Shown here in pieces: positions 11,384-24,459 of a DNA stretch of 64,000 nt. The notes beneath the pieces were generated by a model that made no database searches, was not told the origin of the DNA, and saw only the letters and a list, made by a program, of their open reading frames with translations. A program made the translations under genes and the position numbers. The stretch's first letter is position 1, and the number at the start of each line of letters is the position of its first letter. The DNA is from Dioscorea cayenensis subsp. rotundata. Its lineage: Eukaryota > Streptophyta > Magnoliopsida > Dioscoreales > Dioscoreaceae. The stretch spans positions 1,054,001 through 1,118,000 of the forward strand of contig NC_052476.1 of assembly GCF_009730915.1 (NCBI RefSeq), in the 5' to 3' direction.

Positions 11384-13683
11384 TGATGATGGAATCGAAG
11401 AGATCGGAGAGATCTATGAGAGCATGAGAAGAAATTAGGGTTCTTGGTTTCAATTTGGGAGCGCTTTCGATCGAAGATCGAGGGAGTAGAGAGAGGGAGA
11501 AGAGAAGAGAGAAGGGAATGAAGCCTTGGGAACGAGGCCAGGCTGGCGTAGTGGTTTGATGCTCGACTTCTTGCCCACTGGAACCGGGTAATGGGTCATG
11601 AGACTTAGACCCGACCCAGACCTGGCCCGGCCCGATTAATTTGACGCGGTGAGGAAAAAAAAATTTATTTCAAAATAATTTAATAAATTTTTGGTTTGTT
11701 GGATTTTTAAAATTAGATAAAGATATATGATTTGCCGTTTTTGCCCTTTTGGATATGAAATATATATATTTCATATATACCCCATTCATGAAATGCGGAC
11801 GAATGTAGAACGTACGCATTTGACTTTTTTTATTTTTTTGAGAAAGCGGATGATCGTGAACCCATGACGAAACACAGTGACGAATCGCTTACTCAGCACA
11901 GATCGAAATCGTGATCACTCGACACTATAGTCCCACGCAGGGACTCGAGTCATTAGGCCAAATGTTGTAGCGCATGACCAATTTAAATAAGAGATGTGTG
12001 ATAATAAAAGTAAATAGGTGGAATTTATTTTATTATTATCATTGCAATAGCAGATCAAATGATTGAGATAAAAATATATATATATATACTTATATTATTC
12101 TGTGTTATTATTTATAAAAATATTGATCATTTTACTGTTTAAATTCATTGTAATGGTTGGGAAGAATATTTATAAATAAATTATCTATGAACGTTTTCAA
12201 ACAATAAGCTCTCATACATTATTTTTGCTTATATTTTTTTTTTTATTGTAGTTAGAGCCATTGATTGACTCTAAAGTGAAATGATGGTGTCATTGTTTTT
12301 TATATTTAAAAGGAGATAAAGTTGTAGACTTTTATCTTCATCCATTGAGGTGGCAGTTAATAGGTCAAAAGTATAAATTTAAATTGAATGTAATGCATCA
12401 TAATTAATATATTTATTGAGTTTAAATATCAAATTAAATATTTTTTATTTTAAATGCCAAAATATATACTAGATTCTGTTAATATATTAAAACTTTTATC
12501 ATAGATTTATATCTGAAGATATGGGAGATGAATCCGTGTTACTTAGAATAAATTAATTTTAAATTAATTATTTATCTACAGTATATCTATTCCTCTATAA
12601 AAAAAAAAAAGTAGGGTTGGAAACTTTTAACAATGCGCTGGAAAACATAAATAAGAGATAAACACCAATGTTTTTATTCCTACTTCAATTAAAATTTGTT
12701 AGGTAATATGTCAAGTCTCTTCTTTGTTAAGAATAATTTGTTTCTAAATTTTAATCAAGTACCTTGGAAGAATAATGGGAGACATGTCAAATGGGACCCT
12801 AACATTATTTCAACTTTCAATCTTTTTGTTAACGGTTTTGTATTAATTCACCAAAAACATAATTCAAGCTTCGCATTCAATCTTATGATAATTAATTTAA
12901 CAAAAAATCAAACTCCCGATCACCTATATAAAATTTTCGTACATTTAAGTCTATAATGACTGTTGTTTATTTATTATACATATATATATATTTAAAAAAA
13001 TTAAATAAATCATGAATTCTTTGTAAAAAGGAAAAAAAATATGGAGAAAAAAAAAGAAGAATAACGAAGACAAACCACTAGAGGTGTAATATCATAACCA
13101 TATAACAGAGCCCGAACACAACAGAGGGCAGGGGCAAACTATTATAGTAGCACAATTTAACAGAGATTTTAAATATTTTAATTATACAATCTTACTCTAA
13201 TTTGTGGGAGAGTAATTAATTTTTTAAATAAATATAATTAAATTTTTATTTATACAATTTGGATAAATTTATAAAAGGTAATTTTTATGAACTTATGGTT
13301 ATTAGTAAAAGATCACTATAATGGTTAAAACATTCAACAAATATCAATATTTCTACTTTCCACCTCTCAAAATTTTACAAATTTTTGAAAACACAGGCCA
13401 CTCAACCCCATTCGCCAACGGCTCTGAATTTAATCTGAACCGTCCATCACAATTCAGTTTAAAAACAATGAGCGGCTGATCTTAGTCATTAAATTATAGT
13501 AGAGAAACGCGATTCCCATCAGAAAACAGGGTCCCAGACTCCCAATCTCTTTTTTTAAAAAAGGGCACCATTTCCGCGCCCAAATAAAACAAAAGAAAAT
13601 CTCAAAAACTCAAATAAAATAAAATTTCAAAAAATAAAAAATAAAAAAATCCCAAATTCTTCAGTCCATTTATCGGGCTGCCA
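11384..13683. other. Divergent intergenic region between LIMR and GCP3
   Basis: Both flanking genes read outward from here. The LIMR side has a GC-richer stretch (11550-11650, with CTGGCCCGGCCCG) that is probably core promoter DNA. The rest is AT-rich, with (TA)n near 12077-12089 and 12980-12992. At 11820-11965 lies a complex block of higher GC, with motifs such as GAGAAAGCGGATGATCG and GGGACTCGAGTCATTAGGCC, that looks like part of a dispersed repeat I could not name. The open frame at 12696-12956 matches nothing I know. Confidence 0.5.
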
Positions 13684-13692
13684 AAACCCTAG
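13684..13692 (+). promoter_or_regulatory. Telo-box in GCP3 leader
   Basis: AAACCCTAG lies 30 bp upstream of the GCP3 start codon. This motif is common near transcription starts of plant genes active in dividing cells, which fits a microtubule-nucleation gene. Confidence 0.4.
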
Positions 13693-13721
13693 CTCTGGAT
13701 CTCCGCCCCTCGCCGGCGGCC

Positions 13722-16277
13722 ATGGACGACCCCCAGACCTCGGCCCTCCTCCGCGAGCTCGTCCTCCGCCTTCTCCCCGCCGGATCTCCCTTCTCCCCTG
13801 ATGCCGCTCTTCGCTACTCCCGACGCCTCCTCTCCAGCCGTCTTCTCTCCCCTTCCTCCCTCCCCGCCGACGAGACTTCTCTCTCCGACTCGATCAAGCG
13901 TCAGCTCGCGCTCTCCGGCCGCACTTCCGCTGCCCTCGTCTTCTCCGACCTGCTTCACAAGCTCTCGATGCTCTCCGGCCCTGGATCCCTTCGCCAGCGC
14001 CCCGCTCTCCTCCTCCTCCTCAAGTCTCTCTCTGATCATCCTGCTTCATGCGTCCTTCCCTCACTTCCTCTTCCTATCTCCAAGAAGACTGCAGTTCAAT
14101 CCACCGCCGGTGGCGTTGGTGGGGTGCTTATGCTCTCGAAGGATCCGGACAACATCCGCGAGATCGCACTGCGGGAGTACTCCGATCTGGCCATTGAGGA
14201 TGCCGAGATAGACGAGCAAACTCTTGTTCGTGATGTCCTCTACGCTGCCCAGGGCATAGACGGTCGGTTTGTGAGGTTTGATCCCCGATCTGATGGGTAT
14301 GATCTCCCGGAAACAATGAGAGTTCCGAGGTCGATGCGAACTATGGTGCGCCGGCTCTGTGAGCTCGGATGGCTGTTCAAGAAGGTGCGCGGGTTCGTGT
14401 CTGAGAACATGGGCCAGCTCGCTGCGGCGGAGGTTGGGACTGTTGCTCAGGCGTTTTGCTCTGCTCTGCAGGATGAGCTCTCCGACTACTACAAGCTTCT
14501 TGCGGTGCTTGAATCGCAGGCTTTGAATCCAATCCCGTCGACTGGGTCTTCTTCGGGGGATTTGAGGAACTACTTGTCTCTGCGGAGGCTCGCGGTTTGG
14601 CTTGCTGAACCGATGGTGAGGATGAGGCTGATGGCTGTGTTGGTAGACGGATGCAAGGATTTGAGAGGTGGGGCAATGGCGGGAGCCATTCACGGGCATG
14701 CCCAGCACGGTGATCCATTGGTTCAGGAGTTCATGGGTCGTCTCCTTCGGAGAGTTTGCTCACCATTGTTTGAGATGGTTCGGAGCTGGGTTCTGGAGGG
14801 AGAGCTGGAGGACTTGTTCTCAGAGTTTTTCATTCTCAGCCAACCTGTAAAGGCGGAGTCTTTATGGAGAGAAGGGTATCGCATTCAGACCTCAATGCTG
14901 CCTTCGTTCATCTCACAAACTCTGGCACAGAGAATACTGAGGACTGGAAAGTCCATTAATTTTCTCAGGGTTTGCTGTGAGGACAACGGGTGGGCTGATG
15001 CAGCTGCTGAGGCTGCTGCTCATGTGGGCACAACCACAAGGAGGGGTGGGCTTGGGTATGGTGAGACAGATGCATTGGAAGCACTTGTTGTTGAGGCTGC
15101 CAAGAGAATTGATAGACATTTGATGGATGTGATCCATAAGAGATACAGATTCAAGGACCATTGCCTTGCCATTAAACGGTACTTGCTTCTCGGTCAAGGG
15201 GACTTTGTGCAGTACTTGATGGACATTGTTGGTCCTGAGCTTTCAGGGCCCGCAAACACCATCAGCTCCTTTCAGCTTGCAGGGCTGCTTGAGACTGCGA
15301 TTCGGGCATCGAATGCTCAGTATGATGATCGGGATATTCTTGACCGGTTGAAGGTTAAGATGATGGAGCATGGTGATGGAGATAGGGGATGGGATGTGTT
15401 TTCGTTGGAGTATGATGCAATGGTCCCCTTGGACACTGTGTTCACAGCCTCTGTCATGAAAAAGTATCTCCGGATCTTCAATTATCTTTGGAAGCTTAAA
15501 CGAGTTGAGCATGCTTTGATCCGGGTATGGAAGACCATGAAGCCTAATTGCATAGCTTCTTGTATTTTTGCCAAAGAAGGCATGGGAGTGAAGGTGCAGT
15601 TTGTGTCAGTGCTAAGGAGATGCCAAGTGTTGTGGAATGAGATGAATCATTTTGTCACAAATTTTCAGTATTATATTATGTTTGAGGTTCTTGAAGTATC
15701 ATGGGCTAGGTTCTCTGAAGAAATGGATGTCACAAAGGATATGGATGGTCTCCTTGCAGCTCATGAAAAGTATCTTAGTTCAATCATGGAGAAGTCTCTC
15801 CTTGGGGAGAGATCTCAAGGGATAGTTAGAACTTTATTTGCATTGTTTGATCTCATATTGCGGTTTCGGAGCCACGCGGAGATGTGGTTTGAACGAATAT
15901 ATGAGTTGCAAATAAGGTAATTCAGAACTCTCTTTTCCTATATGTTCCTATATCTGTATTCATTGGCATATTGGAATTATACTAATTCCACATGCCTGAT
16001 TACTTTCAGGGGGAGGGGTAAATCAAGGTCAAAAGCAAAGGATGAGTTCTCAAAAACAAATTCATGGCTTGAGGGAGGCAGGAAAGCAATGATGCAGCTT
16101 GCAGGGGAATTTATTCAGAAAATGGGTGAAGACTTGGACAAGATTGCAGCTGAGTACACATCATCTCTTGCTGTTTTTATATCTCAGCTGCCCATGCAGC
16201 AACATGTAGATTTGAAGTTCCTTCTATTTCGTTTGGACTTCACAGAATACTATAGTCAGCTTTATCCCACTAAGTAA
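13722..16277 (+). CDS. GCP3: Gamma-tubulin complex component 3 (Spc98-type)
   Basis: Two exons, 13722-15916 and 16010-16277, with a GT-AG intron that splits an Arg codon, encode 820 residues. This is close to the length of plant GCP3. GCP3 binds gamma-tubulin in the gamma-tubulin ring complex and nucleates microtubules at the nuclear envelope and cell cortex. Recognisable parts are the Spc97/Spc98 N-terminal segment (about residues 145-340, including VRDVLYAAQGIDGRFVRFD), the central SEFFILSQPVKAESLWREGY block, and the C-terminal gamma-tubulin-binding domain (DRHLMDVIHKRYRFKDHCLAIKRYLLLGQGDF; KYLRIFNYLWKLKRVEHAL; FNYLWKL is a family hallmark). It ends LDFTEYYSQLYP. The first 600 bp are very GC-rich and Ser/Leu/Pro-rich, and GC falls along the gene. 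The ATG has good context (GGCCATGGAC). Confidence 0.95.
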
Positions 16278-18151
16278 AATATCAGGTTACTGGAGAAGAA
16301 TCCATATGTGAGCCACCATGATCTGCAATTTCTGCCTTGCTGTATGACTTCACAGCTATTCATTAGCTAACACTATATCAGTTTTCTTGTTGTGTGTTCT
16401 CTTTCATCCAAATTGATGAAGGTAACTAGTTAATTCTTGCATCAGTAGTCTTTTTATCTTTCATTTGTGATGATTTTGTGAAGGGAACTCTGAGAAGCAT
16501 CTTTATTCTTTGTGCAGATGTTGTTTATCTGTTCATACCTGCCACAATGGTTTTGCTTGATGATCTTGAGGTAAAATTTTTTTATGTTAAACTTCCTGTT
16601 TACAATGTATTTGATGTATATGTAGTGTTCTGCCAGTGGCCATGGCCTGTTTTTTATTTTATGTTGGCTGGTTTATTTGGATTTAGTGAAATGGAATTCT
16701 TTTGAGTGATGACAGATGCCAAGTTGCTGTTCTCCTAACACTTGCATTCTAAGGTCTTTGGTTTAGTGTTTCTCATCTGTGGATACATAATCATAATTGA
16801 TGTATTATATAATATCCTGAACATCAACTTAATTGTGGAAGAATAGTCAATAATTCAGTTGAACTGTCATATAGTCAATTTAAAGGTTCTCTGGCAAGTA
16901 CCACCATCATGAGACTTTATATCATCCGGTAGAAAATGTATCACAATTGTGAACCAGAACCTACTTGATTGTTGTTGTTGTTGTTGTATATATATATATA
17001 TATATATATATTTTGACAAAGAACCTACTTGATTGTTGGTTAAGATAATTATAGGATTGCTGTTTCTTTGTTTCCATGTGATGCTATCAATTGAAAACTT
17101 ATGCCAGTTGGTACTGTCATGGCCCATTTTGCTTGATTTGCACCTCAACCTATTATGTTATGTGCATCTTCTGTCAACTGCTTTATTTCCCCAACGAAAC
17201 TATGAGATGTTGTTTTGTGGAGTTTGGCCTAAAGAAATAGTAATTCAGTTGTGTATTTTGGTTGCCAAAAAAAGAAAAAGAAACTTATCAATTGGCTTAT
17301 TTAACAGAGGCCTGCTAAAAAGTTATCTTTATTTTAAATTTGAAGGTGAATTTTAATCAATATGCATTAATTAAATGAAAGTCATCAGAAATGCCCTCCC
17401 TAAGTGGAATTACCAGAGTTTGACAGAAAAGGACCACATCTGGAAAACTGATACTTATTTTGTTTTTGTTTCTTTGGGCATGCAATTGGATGCAAGCAGG
17501 CAACATAATTATAATATGCCGTTCGTTTTCAGTGCAGTCCTGGAACTCTTGTGAGACATCTAATTTTTACTACTTTTCATCAGCTAAAACTTTGAAGTTT
17601 TGGAATGGCTCTGATTTGTGACGTTGACTTCTATGCTTTGTTTGGCTTTTTTATGTTGCCCTTTGCCTCCATTATCATAAAACTCCCAAAAGCTTTTATT
17701 TGGTTCAAAATAAAAAATTAAAAAAAAAAAAAAATCTAACTAGCAATCTAATTATAATTGCACAGAACTAACAGAAGAATTAACTTTGACTAATTAAAGC
17801 CCATTTCTATTTAAATAAATAAATAAATAAAAATTTCTTTATGACATCCACATCCTCAACTCTTCTATTAAATATTATAAGAGAGGATCGAGAGAAAGTT
17901 CATTGCTATTTAAAAATAAAAAATAAAAATTCTAAAACATAAGAGTGAGGAGGCTCTCTGACCTGCTCTGTGCGTCAAGGGAGACAAGAACTTTAAATTA
18001 ATAAAGTAAAAGAAAAAACTAGTTCAATTATCAACAGCCATCCGATATCTGATGATAGAGAAGCAACGGCTACGATGGCATTCAGATAAAAAAGTCAACG
18101 TCTTTCGGTCAACCCAAAAACACTAGCATTGAGCTTTGGGCTTCGGAGGCC
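16278..18151 (+). other. GCP3 3' flank and spacer before the glycosylase gene
   Basis: The first part is probably GCP3 3' UTR, and T-rich stretches around 16380-16560 could hold a further 3'-UTR intron. The remainder is AT-rich with a (TA)n run at 16988-17010 next to (GTT)n. Shadow frames at 16478-16705 and 17033-17356 have no family resemblance. From about 17940 the sequence becomes the glycosylase promoter and leader; no clear TATA box was identified. Confidence 0.45.
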
Positions 18152-20237
18152 ATGGCTGCAGCTCTCGGTTCCCACGTTGCTCCGCCATTGCGACCATCTC
18201 CGATGAAGACCTCTTCCATTGCTCCCCCGAGCTTCAAGAGAACTCCCAAGAAGAAGACAACGACAACGACGAATAAGAAGAAGCAGTCCTCCCGTGCCGT
18301 CGATCACCATAGCACGCCGTTACTCATCACCCCAGTTCCAACAAACCCGAGTCCGGCTCCGATCTTGCCACCGGAGTTCTTCCTCGTTGACGCCCTCGAC
18401 CTCGCCCCTCGCCTCCTCGGCAAGCTTCTCCGCCGCGATGAAGTCGTCCTCCGGATCACCGAGGTTTGATCTCGACTACTGAAAACTAGGGCAAAAGAAA
18501 AGAAGGGAAATTGTTTGATAGATTGATGGGATTGGTGTTCAGGTGGAGGCGTATAGACCGAATGATACGGCGTGCCACGGGAGGTTCGGCCTCACGGCCA
18601 GGACGGCGCCGGTGGTGAGTTTGAATTGAATTGAAGTTTTTGGATGTGATTTTTTCTAGTTTTGAGGAATTTTTTGTGAGATTAGTTTGGAGCAGGAGGG
18701 CATGCTTATGTGTATCTTTGCTATGGGCTTCACATGATGCTCAATATTGTTGCTGATGAGGAAGGGGTTGGTGCTGCTGTGCTTATACGCTCTTGCTCTC
18801 CTGTTAATGGTAGTGTGTGTGTCTCTCTAATCTCTATTGCTTCTATTCTTGTTCTTTGTTTCCCTTTGAATTTCTGCTTAAAAGTCATTCTTTTAGATCA
18901 TTTCATGTGTATATGTTAATCATCATGCCAAAAACCTTTTTTTTTTCCCTACTTGATCTTTTTGTTTCCCCATATCATGTGTTTGCTGCTTGAATTTATG
19001 CAATGCTACTGTGCTGTGATTCATGTGGGAAAATGACGCATCAACAAAGTGAATGATATTGAAGTTGATTTTCAATTTCTGTGAATTTGTAATATGTGGG
19101 TTTACTGCTTGAATTAGTGCAATGCAATGTTGATGTGTTGTGATTCATGCGGGAAAATGAAGTATCGATCGCGTGAATCATGTTGAGATTGATTTTTAAT
19201 TTCTGTGATACTTTCTTTGCTTGCTATATGCAACTGTGTGATGTGATTGGCCTTCGTCATTCGCAGAGAATGCGGGGTATTTGTGAAGTTGCTTATGTTT
19301 GTTACTCAAAATTATGGTGCCTGAGTAAACTTACTGAGTCTCATCTGAAATATTGCAATCCAAGAACACATGTCCTGCAACTGTTTGTATTCATTTAGTG
19401 AAAAAGTACAGCAGTATGCTCTTTTACAGGAGTGTGGAAAATTATCTGAGCACCATTCTACTCCTGATTTTGTTAGAAAGTATTTCTTGTAGTTTGCATA
19501 ATTGACCTTTGGTTTTGTGGCATACAAATCAAATAGGGAATAACTTCAATAGATAACTTGATCAGCATTAAGAGGACGGAATAGCATGCTCAGCTAGTGT
19601 CTTGCCCGTATTTCAACTCTAGCTTTTAACTTCATTAATCAGTGGCAGAATGAACTGAATTAACAACTTGATGGTTCCATAACGGTGTCTGGTGTGCTGC
19701 AGGATTGAAAACCATCCAGGAACGGCGAGGTCAGAACACTGTCAAGCCGGTCCTGCTTACAGGACCTGGAAAGGTGAGAAGTTTCCTATTTACCAACGCA
19801 TTCTCTCAAATTCTTTTCTATAGGATTTGGAAACCTTATCATTCAATTCAATCAGGTTGTTTTTTGGGGTAAGGTAAAATTCATGTTTGTTCATTACTAA
19901 TTCATTATCGCACATTGACAGGTTGGCCAAGCGTTGGGGCTGACAACTGCCTGGTCACACCATCCTCTTTACACCCCTGGTATAGATGATTTTTTATCTC
20001 TTGCTAATTGCCATGCATGTGTTAAGGATTCATCTTGATAAAGTTCAGAACATTTTCATTTCTTATTTTTTAGGTGGTTTGGAAGTACTTGATGGGCCTG
20101 AACCGGAGAATATATTGGTCGGTCCACGAGTCGGGATTGAGTATGCCTCGCCGGAGCATGTCAGTGCACCATGGAGGTTTGCCATTGCTGGCAGCCCCTG
20201 GATAAGCTCCCCTAGAAACACTCTTAGGCCTCCTTAA
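18152..20237 (+). CDS. MAG: DNA-3-methyladenine glycosylase (AAG/MPG type)
   Basis: Six exons, 18152-18463, 18543-18614, 18686-18809, 19703-19773, 19922-19979 and 20074-20237, join in phase to 266 residues. The enzyme is the mammalian-MPG-type base excision glycosylase that removes 3-methyladenine and other alkylated purines. Motifs are [10 protein letters not shown] after a basic Ser/Pro/Lys-rich N-terminus (about 60 residues, nuclear-targeting-like, TPKKK), then [13 protein letters not shown] with the catalytic Glu in [20 protein letters not shown] with the conserved YxxYG-type active-site strand, [21 protein letters not shown] and PRVGIEYA followed by PWRF. Exon 3 must start at 18686 (TTTGGAGCAGGAGGG) to keep the frame; a nearby AG at 18694 would break it. 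The codon-biased, GC-rich first exon supports the ATG at 18152. The tail after [11 protein letters not shown] is short. Confidence 0.94.
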
Positions 20238-20535
20238 AAAAGGAAACAAAGTACACAGGGGGCTCCTTATGCTTTTTTTTTTTTTAAAAAAAAAATCTAA
20301 TTTGCTCATCTTTGTTGATTTGAAGATATAAAGCTAGCAACAGATGATGTGTAAATTTGTGATTTGCATTGACGTACAAGCAAATTGAAAAATCAAATAC
20401 ATTTTGTTTTCTGAAATCTTGAGGAAACGAAATTATGTGCAGATAATAGGAAAAATAAAATGAAAGAGGAATGGAATGCAAAAATTTGGGGAAAAAAGGG
20501 CAAAAAAATAAAATTAAAAAAATAATAATAATAAA

Positions 20536-20617
20536 CGTCGCCTGAGAGATTCGAACTCTCGCGGGGAAACCCCATGTACTTAGCAGGCACACGCCTTAAC
20601 CACTCGGCCAAAGCGAC
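20536..20617 (-). tRNA. tRNA-Ser (anticodon GCU)
   Basis: The minus strand folds as a class II tRNA of 82 nt. The acceptor stem is GTCGCTT with AGGCGAC and the discriminator is G. The D-arm reads GCCGAGTGGTTAAGGC. The anticodon stem TGTGC/GTACA frames the loop CTGCTAA, anticodon GCU. A long variable arm (TGGGGTTTCCCC) is typical of serine tRNAs, and the T-arm contains GTTCGAAT. There is no intron, and CCA is not encoded, as expected for a nuclear gene. T-rich sequence follows as a likely RNA polymerase III terminator (about 20512-20534 on the plus strand is A-rich). It lies 0.3 kb beyond the glycosylase stop, on the opposite strand. Confidence 0.95.
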
Positions 20618-21829
20618 ATTTGTGTTTATCGAGATTATAATTACATTAATATATCCTATTGTACCAAACCTGATGAATGTTTGGCAAAAAAAGTCCTTCC
20701 ATTCTCTCAATCTGAGAGATCCAAGAAACAGATATTTCTCTTTGATAAATTAACTTTATCTTTTGTCTTTGAACAAAATAATCCTAATGATTGTTTCATG
20801 ACTTTTGTGATTCCTCTTCTTTATGCCTATCTTCTTCTTCACCAAATTTATGTTGTCCTTAATTTTCAATCCTCCATTCATTACCACTAAATTAACATTA
20901 CATTGAAGTAAAACCATTGATTCCTAGTCTTGTTCTTATGATTGCCTGTGGACAAGAGTCCAACTGAAAGAGAGCACTTAAGACATTTAGAACCAGTTCT
21001 TTTCTACTTAACATGATAGATAGAAATTTCTAATCAATGTTTAATCAAATTGTTGAAAGAAACAGCACACCAAATCAACCATTATCTGCAATAATGGACA
21101 ATATGATTATTTAGTCAAAGTCCTATCACATTTAAGTGCTCTTTTTCCTCCTTTTTTATGACAATTAAGACACTCCAAGTATCTCTGAATTGTCATTAAA
21201 GTGATAATGGTTAGAAAAACAATGTCTAATTAAAAAATTTTAAAAAAAAAGTATAAAAGTATGGAAATTCTTAATCAAACAGCAATGATATGGTGATACT
21301 TTAGAAGTGGCCACTAATAAATAAATTAAAAGAATCTATGTGTTCTTCAAAGTTAAGTTGATCTCATTGTTGAAAAACAATTATTCATGTGAAGGATGAT
21401 TATATAAATGAAATTATTATAATTACAATAAACATATTTTTATATATTTGAGAATTTTGATAACATTGAATATCTTTTATTTTTGATTACAACATATAAA
21501 TTTTTTGTTAATTTTATCCAACAATGGTTAATGGAAGAGTGTATAAAAAGCAAAAATCATCATTCTAAATTAAACTAATACTATACATTTATAATAATAG
21601 CTTTTCAAGGAAATCTTGATATAAAAACTTTTGTATAAAAATAATTGAAAAATATATATATAAATTAATTATTAATAAGAAAAACTTATGGCAAATTTGT
21701 TAATATAAGAAACATTTGCCCCTATTATTAACACCAATGCCACATAGCAATCTTTGCACTAGTTATAAAATCCTGAAACCCAAAACCAAATATAAACCCC
21801 AAAAAAAAAAAATAATAATAATAATAAAA
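20618..21829. other. AT-rich intergenic spacer upstream of the TBL gene
   Basis: No gene is supported. An open frame at 20681-20890 has no recognisable product. The last 100 bp form the TBL leader, which includes an AAT repeat directly before the start codon. Confidence 0.45.
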
Positions 21830-23558
21830 ATGAACTCAGTGTTCAAGCCAAGAAAAACAAAGATATTTGTCTTTGGTTTCATGTTTGTATCCATTGCTTG
21901 CACTGCATATCCATGGATCAATAACTTCTTCACTTCCTCTTCTTCTTCCTCTATTCACTATAGATCTCAATTTTCCTCCATTTTTTCCTATATTTTCCCC
22001 AATTCTTCTCTGGTTTCAACTGTTGGTAGTTCTGGAAGTGGACTTACAGTTGATTTCAAGCAAAAAGATGGCATCTTGGTGAAGAATCTAGGAAAAAAGA
22101 GTGCTGATAATAAGAAAGGTGGCAGCTTGAATGAAAGAAACATGAATGGAAGTGGAGTTACAGTGAATTTGATTAAGAGTTTGATTGAATGTGATTTATT
22201 TCAAGGAAAATGGGTGAAGGATGAATCATATCCATTATACATTGAAGGATCATGTCCTCACATTTATGAAGCTTTTAATTGTTTTCTCAATGGAAGGCTT
22301 GATAAATCTTATCAGAAACTCAGATGGCAGCCTAATGAATGCAACATCCCAAGGTGAGAATTCTGTTTCATTGTATTGAAAATTCACTTGTTTGTTTTTT
22401 ACTTTTTTGATTCATTGATTTGCTTGAAATTGTCGGTGCATTTGCCGTTTAGATTGAATGGGAGTGATATGTTGGAGAGATTGAGAGATAAAAGACTTGC
22501 TTTCGTCGGTGATTCACTTAATAGAAACATGTGGGAGTCTCTTGTTTGTGTGTTGAGGAACTCTGTTAAAGATAAAAATAATGTGGTTGAGATATCGGGA
22601 AGGCGGGAATTCAAGACTGAAGGTTTTTATTCTTTCTTGTTTAAGGTAGTGTTGTTGCTTGTTACCAATATCAAATTTCTGTTCTTCGGTTTTCTTGTGC
22701 ATTGCTTAACTTTAAGTGTATAAGATTATGGTTGCAAGATCGAGTTCTTTCAATCGCCGTTTCTAGTTCAAGAGTGGGAGATGGTAGATAACAATGGACA
22801 TAAGAAGGAAACTCTTCGACTCGATATAATTGAGAGTTCTTTGTCGAAGTTTAAGGATGCTGATGTGATTGTATTCAATACAGGACATTGGTGGACTCAT
22901 GAGAAAACTTCCAAAGGGTAACTAAACTTTAATTGTTAGTACATTTTAATGTCATGTAATTGATTTGAAATCACTGAATTGCATATATGTTTCGATGTAG
23001 GAAAGATTATTACCAAGAAGGCAACCATGTGTACAATGAGCTAAATGTCGTCGAAGCATTTCATAGAGCTCTTAATACATGGGCTAAATGGGTGGATGCC
23101 AATGTAAACCCGAAGAAAACTCTCGTCTTCTTTATGGGTTATTCGGCCTCTCACTTTAGGTGGTTATAGCTTACTTTTTGTTGATACGAAAGTATATACT
23201 TGTTTCGATAATAATTTCTTTGTTGTTCAGTGGTGGGCAATGGAATTCCGGTGGGGCTTGCGATAATGAAACAGAACCAATCAAGAATGAGACATATCTT
23301 TCATCTTATCCATGGAAAATGAATGTTCTTGAGACAATACTCAAAGGGATGAAAACCCGGATTTCTTACTTAAACATTACAAGAATGACTGATTATAGGA
23401 AAGATGCACACCCTTCTGTTTATCGGAAACAAAACCTCACTGAAACGGAGAAAAGATCGCCGGAGAGGTATCAAGATTGCAGTCATTGGTGCTTGCCCGG
23501 AGTGCCTGATTCTTGGAATGAATTACTATATGTGCAGTTATTGATCCAACAACATTGA
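21830..23558 (+). CDS. TBL-family (PMR5-N/DUF231) wall polysaccharide O-acetyltransferase
   Basis: TBL proteins are Golgi type II membrane enzymes that O-acetylate xylan, mannan or pectin. Five exons are seen: 21830-22353, 22453-22645, 22725-22917, 23001-23159 and 23231-23558. A short basic N-terminus precedes a membrane anchor ([18 protein letters not shown]), then a Ser-rich stem. The PMR5-N domain starts at [17 protein letters not shown]. Next come the GDS catalytic motif ([14 protein letters not shown]), [22 protein letters not shown], and the DxxH motif ([16 protein letters not shown]). Oddly, the exon 2/3 junction is one base short. With canonical GT-AG splicing (TTTAAG joined to ATTATGG) the frame shifts, whereas homology needs GATTATGG. 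All other junctions are in phase. Either a base was lost at the acceptor, an unusual splice site is used, or the sequence has an error. The in-frame ATG at 21830 begins the signal anchor; an upstream ATG would add implausible sequence. Confidence 0.88.
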
Positions 23559-24459
23559 TCAAACCATATGAATGTGATTGTGTATAGTATTTATTGTATT
23601 AAAGAAAAATAAAAACCGAGGATTCGATGAAAGTTTACTGTAAAAAGAAAGAAATGTGTGAGTTTCTGAAAGTTTAAGTGATGTTTGATTAAATAGAGTG
23701 CTCTTTCAGCAATAATTACTTCTTTGAAAGATACTTCTTGTGTAATTTATCTACACAATTACTTCACACATGACTTTGAAGTATCAGTGATACTTTATGA
23801 TTAAAAGCATGGATAATTATTATTCAGATAATCGGATATTGCATTAAAGATAATGTCTCATAATTGAATCAGCTATGGCATGAGTTCAACTTGCCATTTG
23901 AGAATCAGGCAAATCTCTAGCTCTAGCCTATCACAGGTTGCCACGTGTCCATTTATTATTTGTTTTTTCTTATTGCAATTAATTTTATCATGTGAACACA
24001 TGCAATTGTCTGATAGGCAAGAACCAGGCAAGTTGAGCTCGATGTTTTTCTCTTTGTTGATAATTAAAAGCATGGATACTTATTATTCGGGAAATCTGAT
24101 ATTACATTAAAGATAATGCCCCATAATTGAATCAGAAATTTAGTGAACTCGCAGATAAAAGACAAATTCATAAAGATTAAATGCAATCAATGTGAATAAG
24201 ACTCATGCTTTCAGATCTTATAAGAGATTTAGAGTTGATTCCTTTCATAATTGGAGCTTAATAATGGATGGTAAGCTAGCAACATCAAATTGGGTTACAT
24301 CATCATGTTATATTTTATAATAATTCCATAAGACTAAGCTTTATTTAACCAAAATTTTCTTTTTAATTTCCAATCTTCCTTTTCTTATAACATTTTCCTT
24401 TTTTTTTAAAAAAAAAATTCATATGATTCACTAAAGTGAAATTTTTTTTACTAAGAGTT
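23559..24459. other. TBL 3' flank
   Basis: AT-rich sequence with no gene seen. It contains two similar blocks, near 23800-23880 and 24060-24140 (around GCATGGATA and TTATTATTC), which suggest a small local duplication of about 265 bp period. Frames at 23873-24110 on both strands are not supported. Confidence 0.4.

Noticed and set aside
11168-11386. Plus-strand acidic frame and minus-strand Ser/Thr frame over LIMR exon 1
   Set aside because: Both are shadow frames of the well-supported LIMR exon.
13689-14718. Several long frames antisense to or shifted within GCP3
   Set aside because: They are products of the GC-rich first exon of GCP3; no splice or homology evidence.
18694-18700. AG at 18694 as acceptor of glycosylase exon 3
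   Set aside because: It puts the [11 protein letters not shown] block out of frame; the acceptor before 18686 restores it and adds the expected FG-type residues.
21716-21829. Upstream in-frame ATG for the TBL gene
   Set aside because: It would add an AAT-repeat-encoded Lys/Ile stretch before the signal anchor; the ATG at 21830 fits the family.
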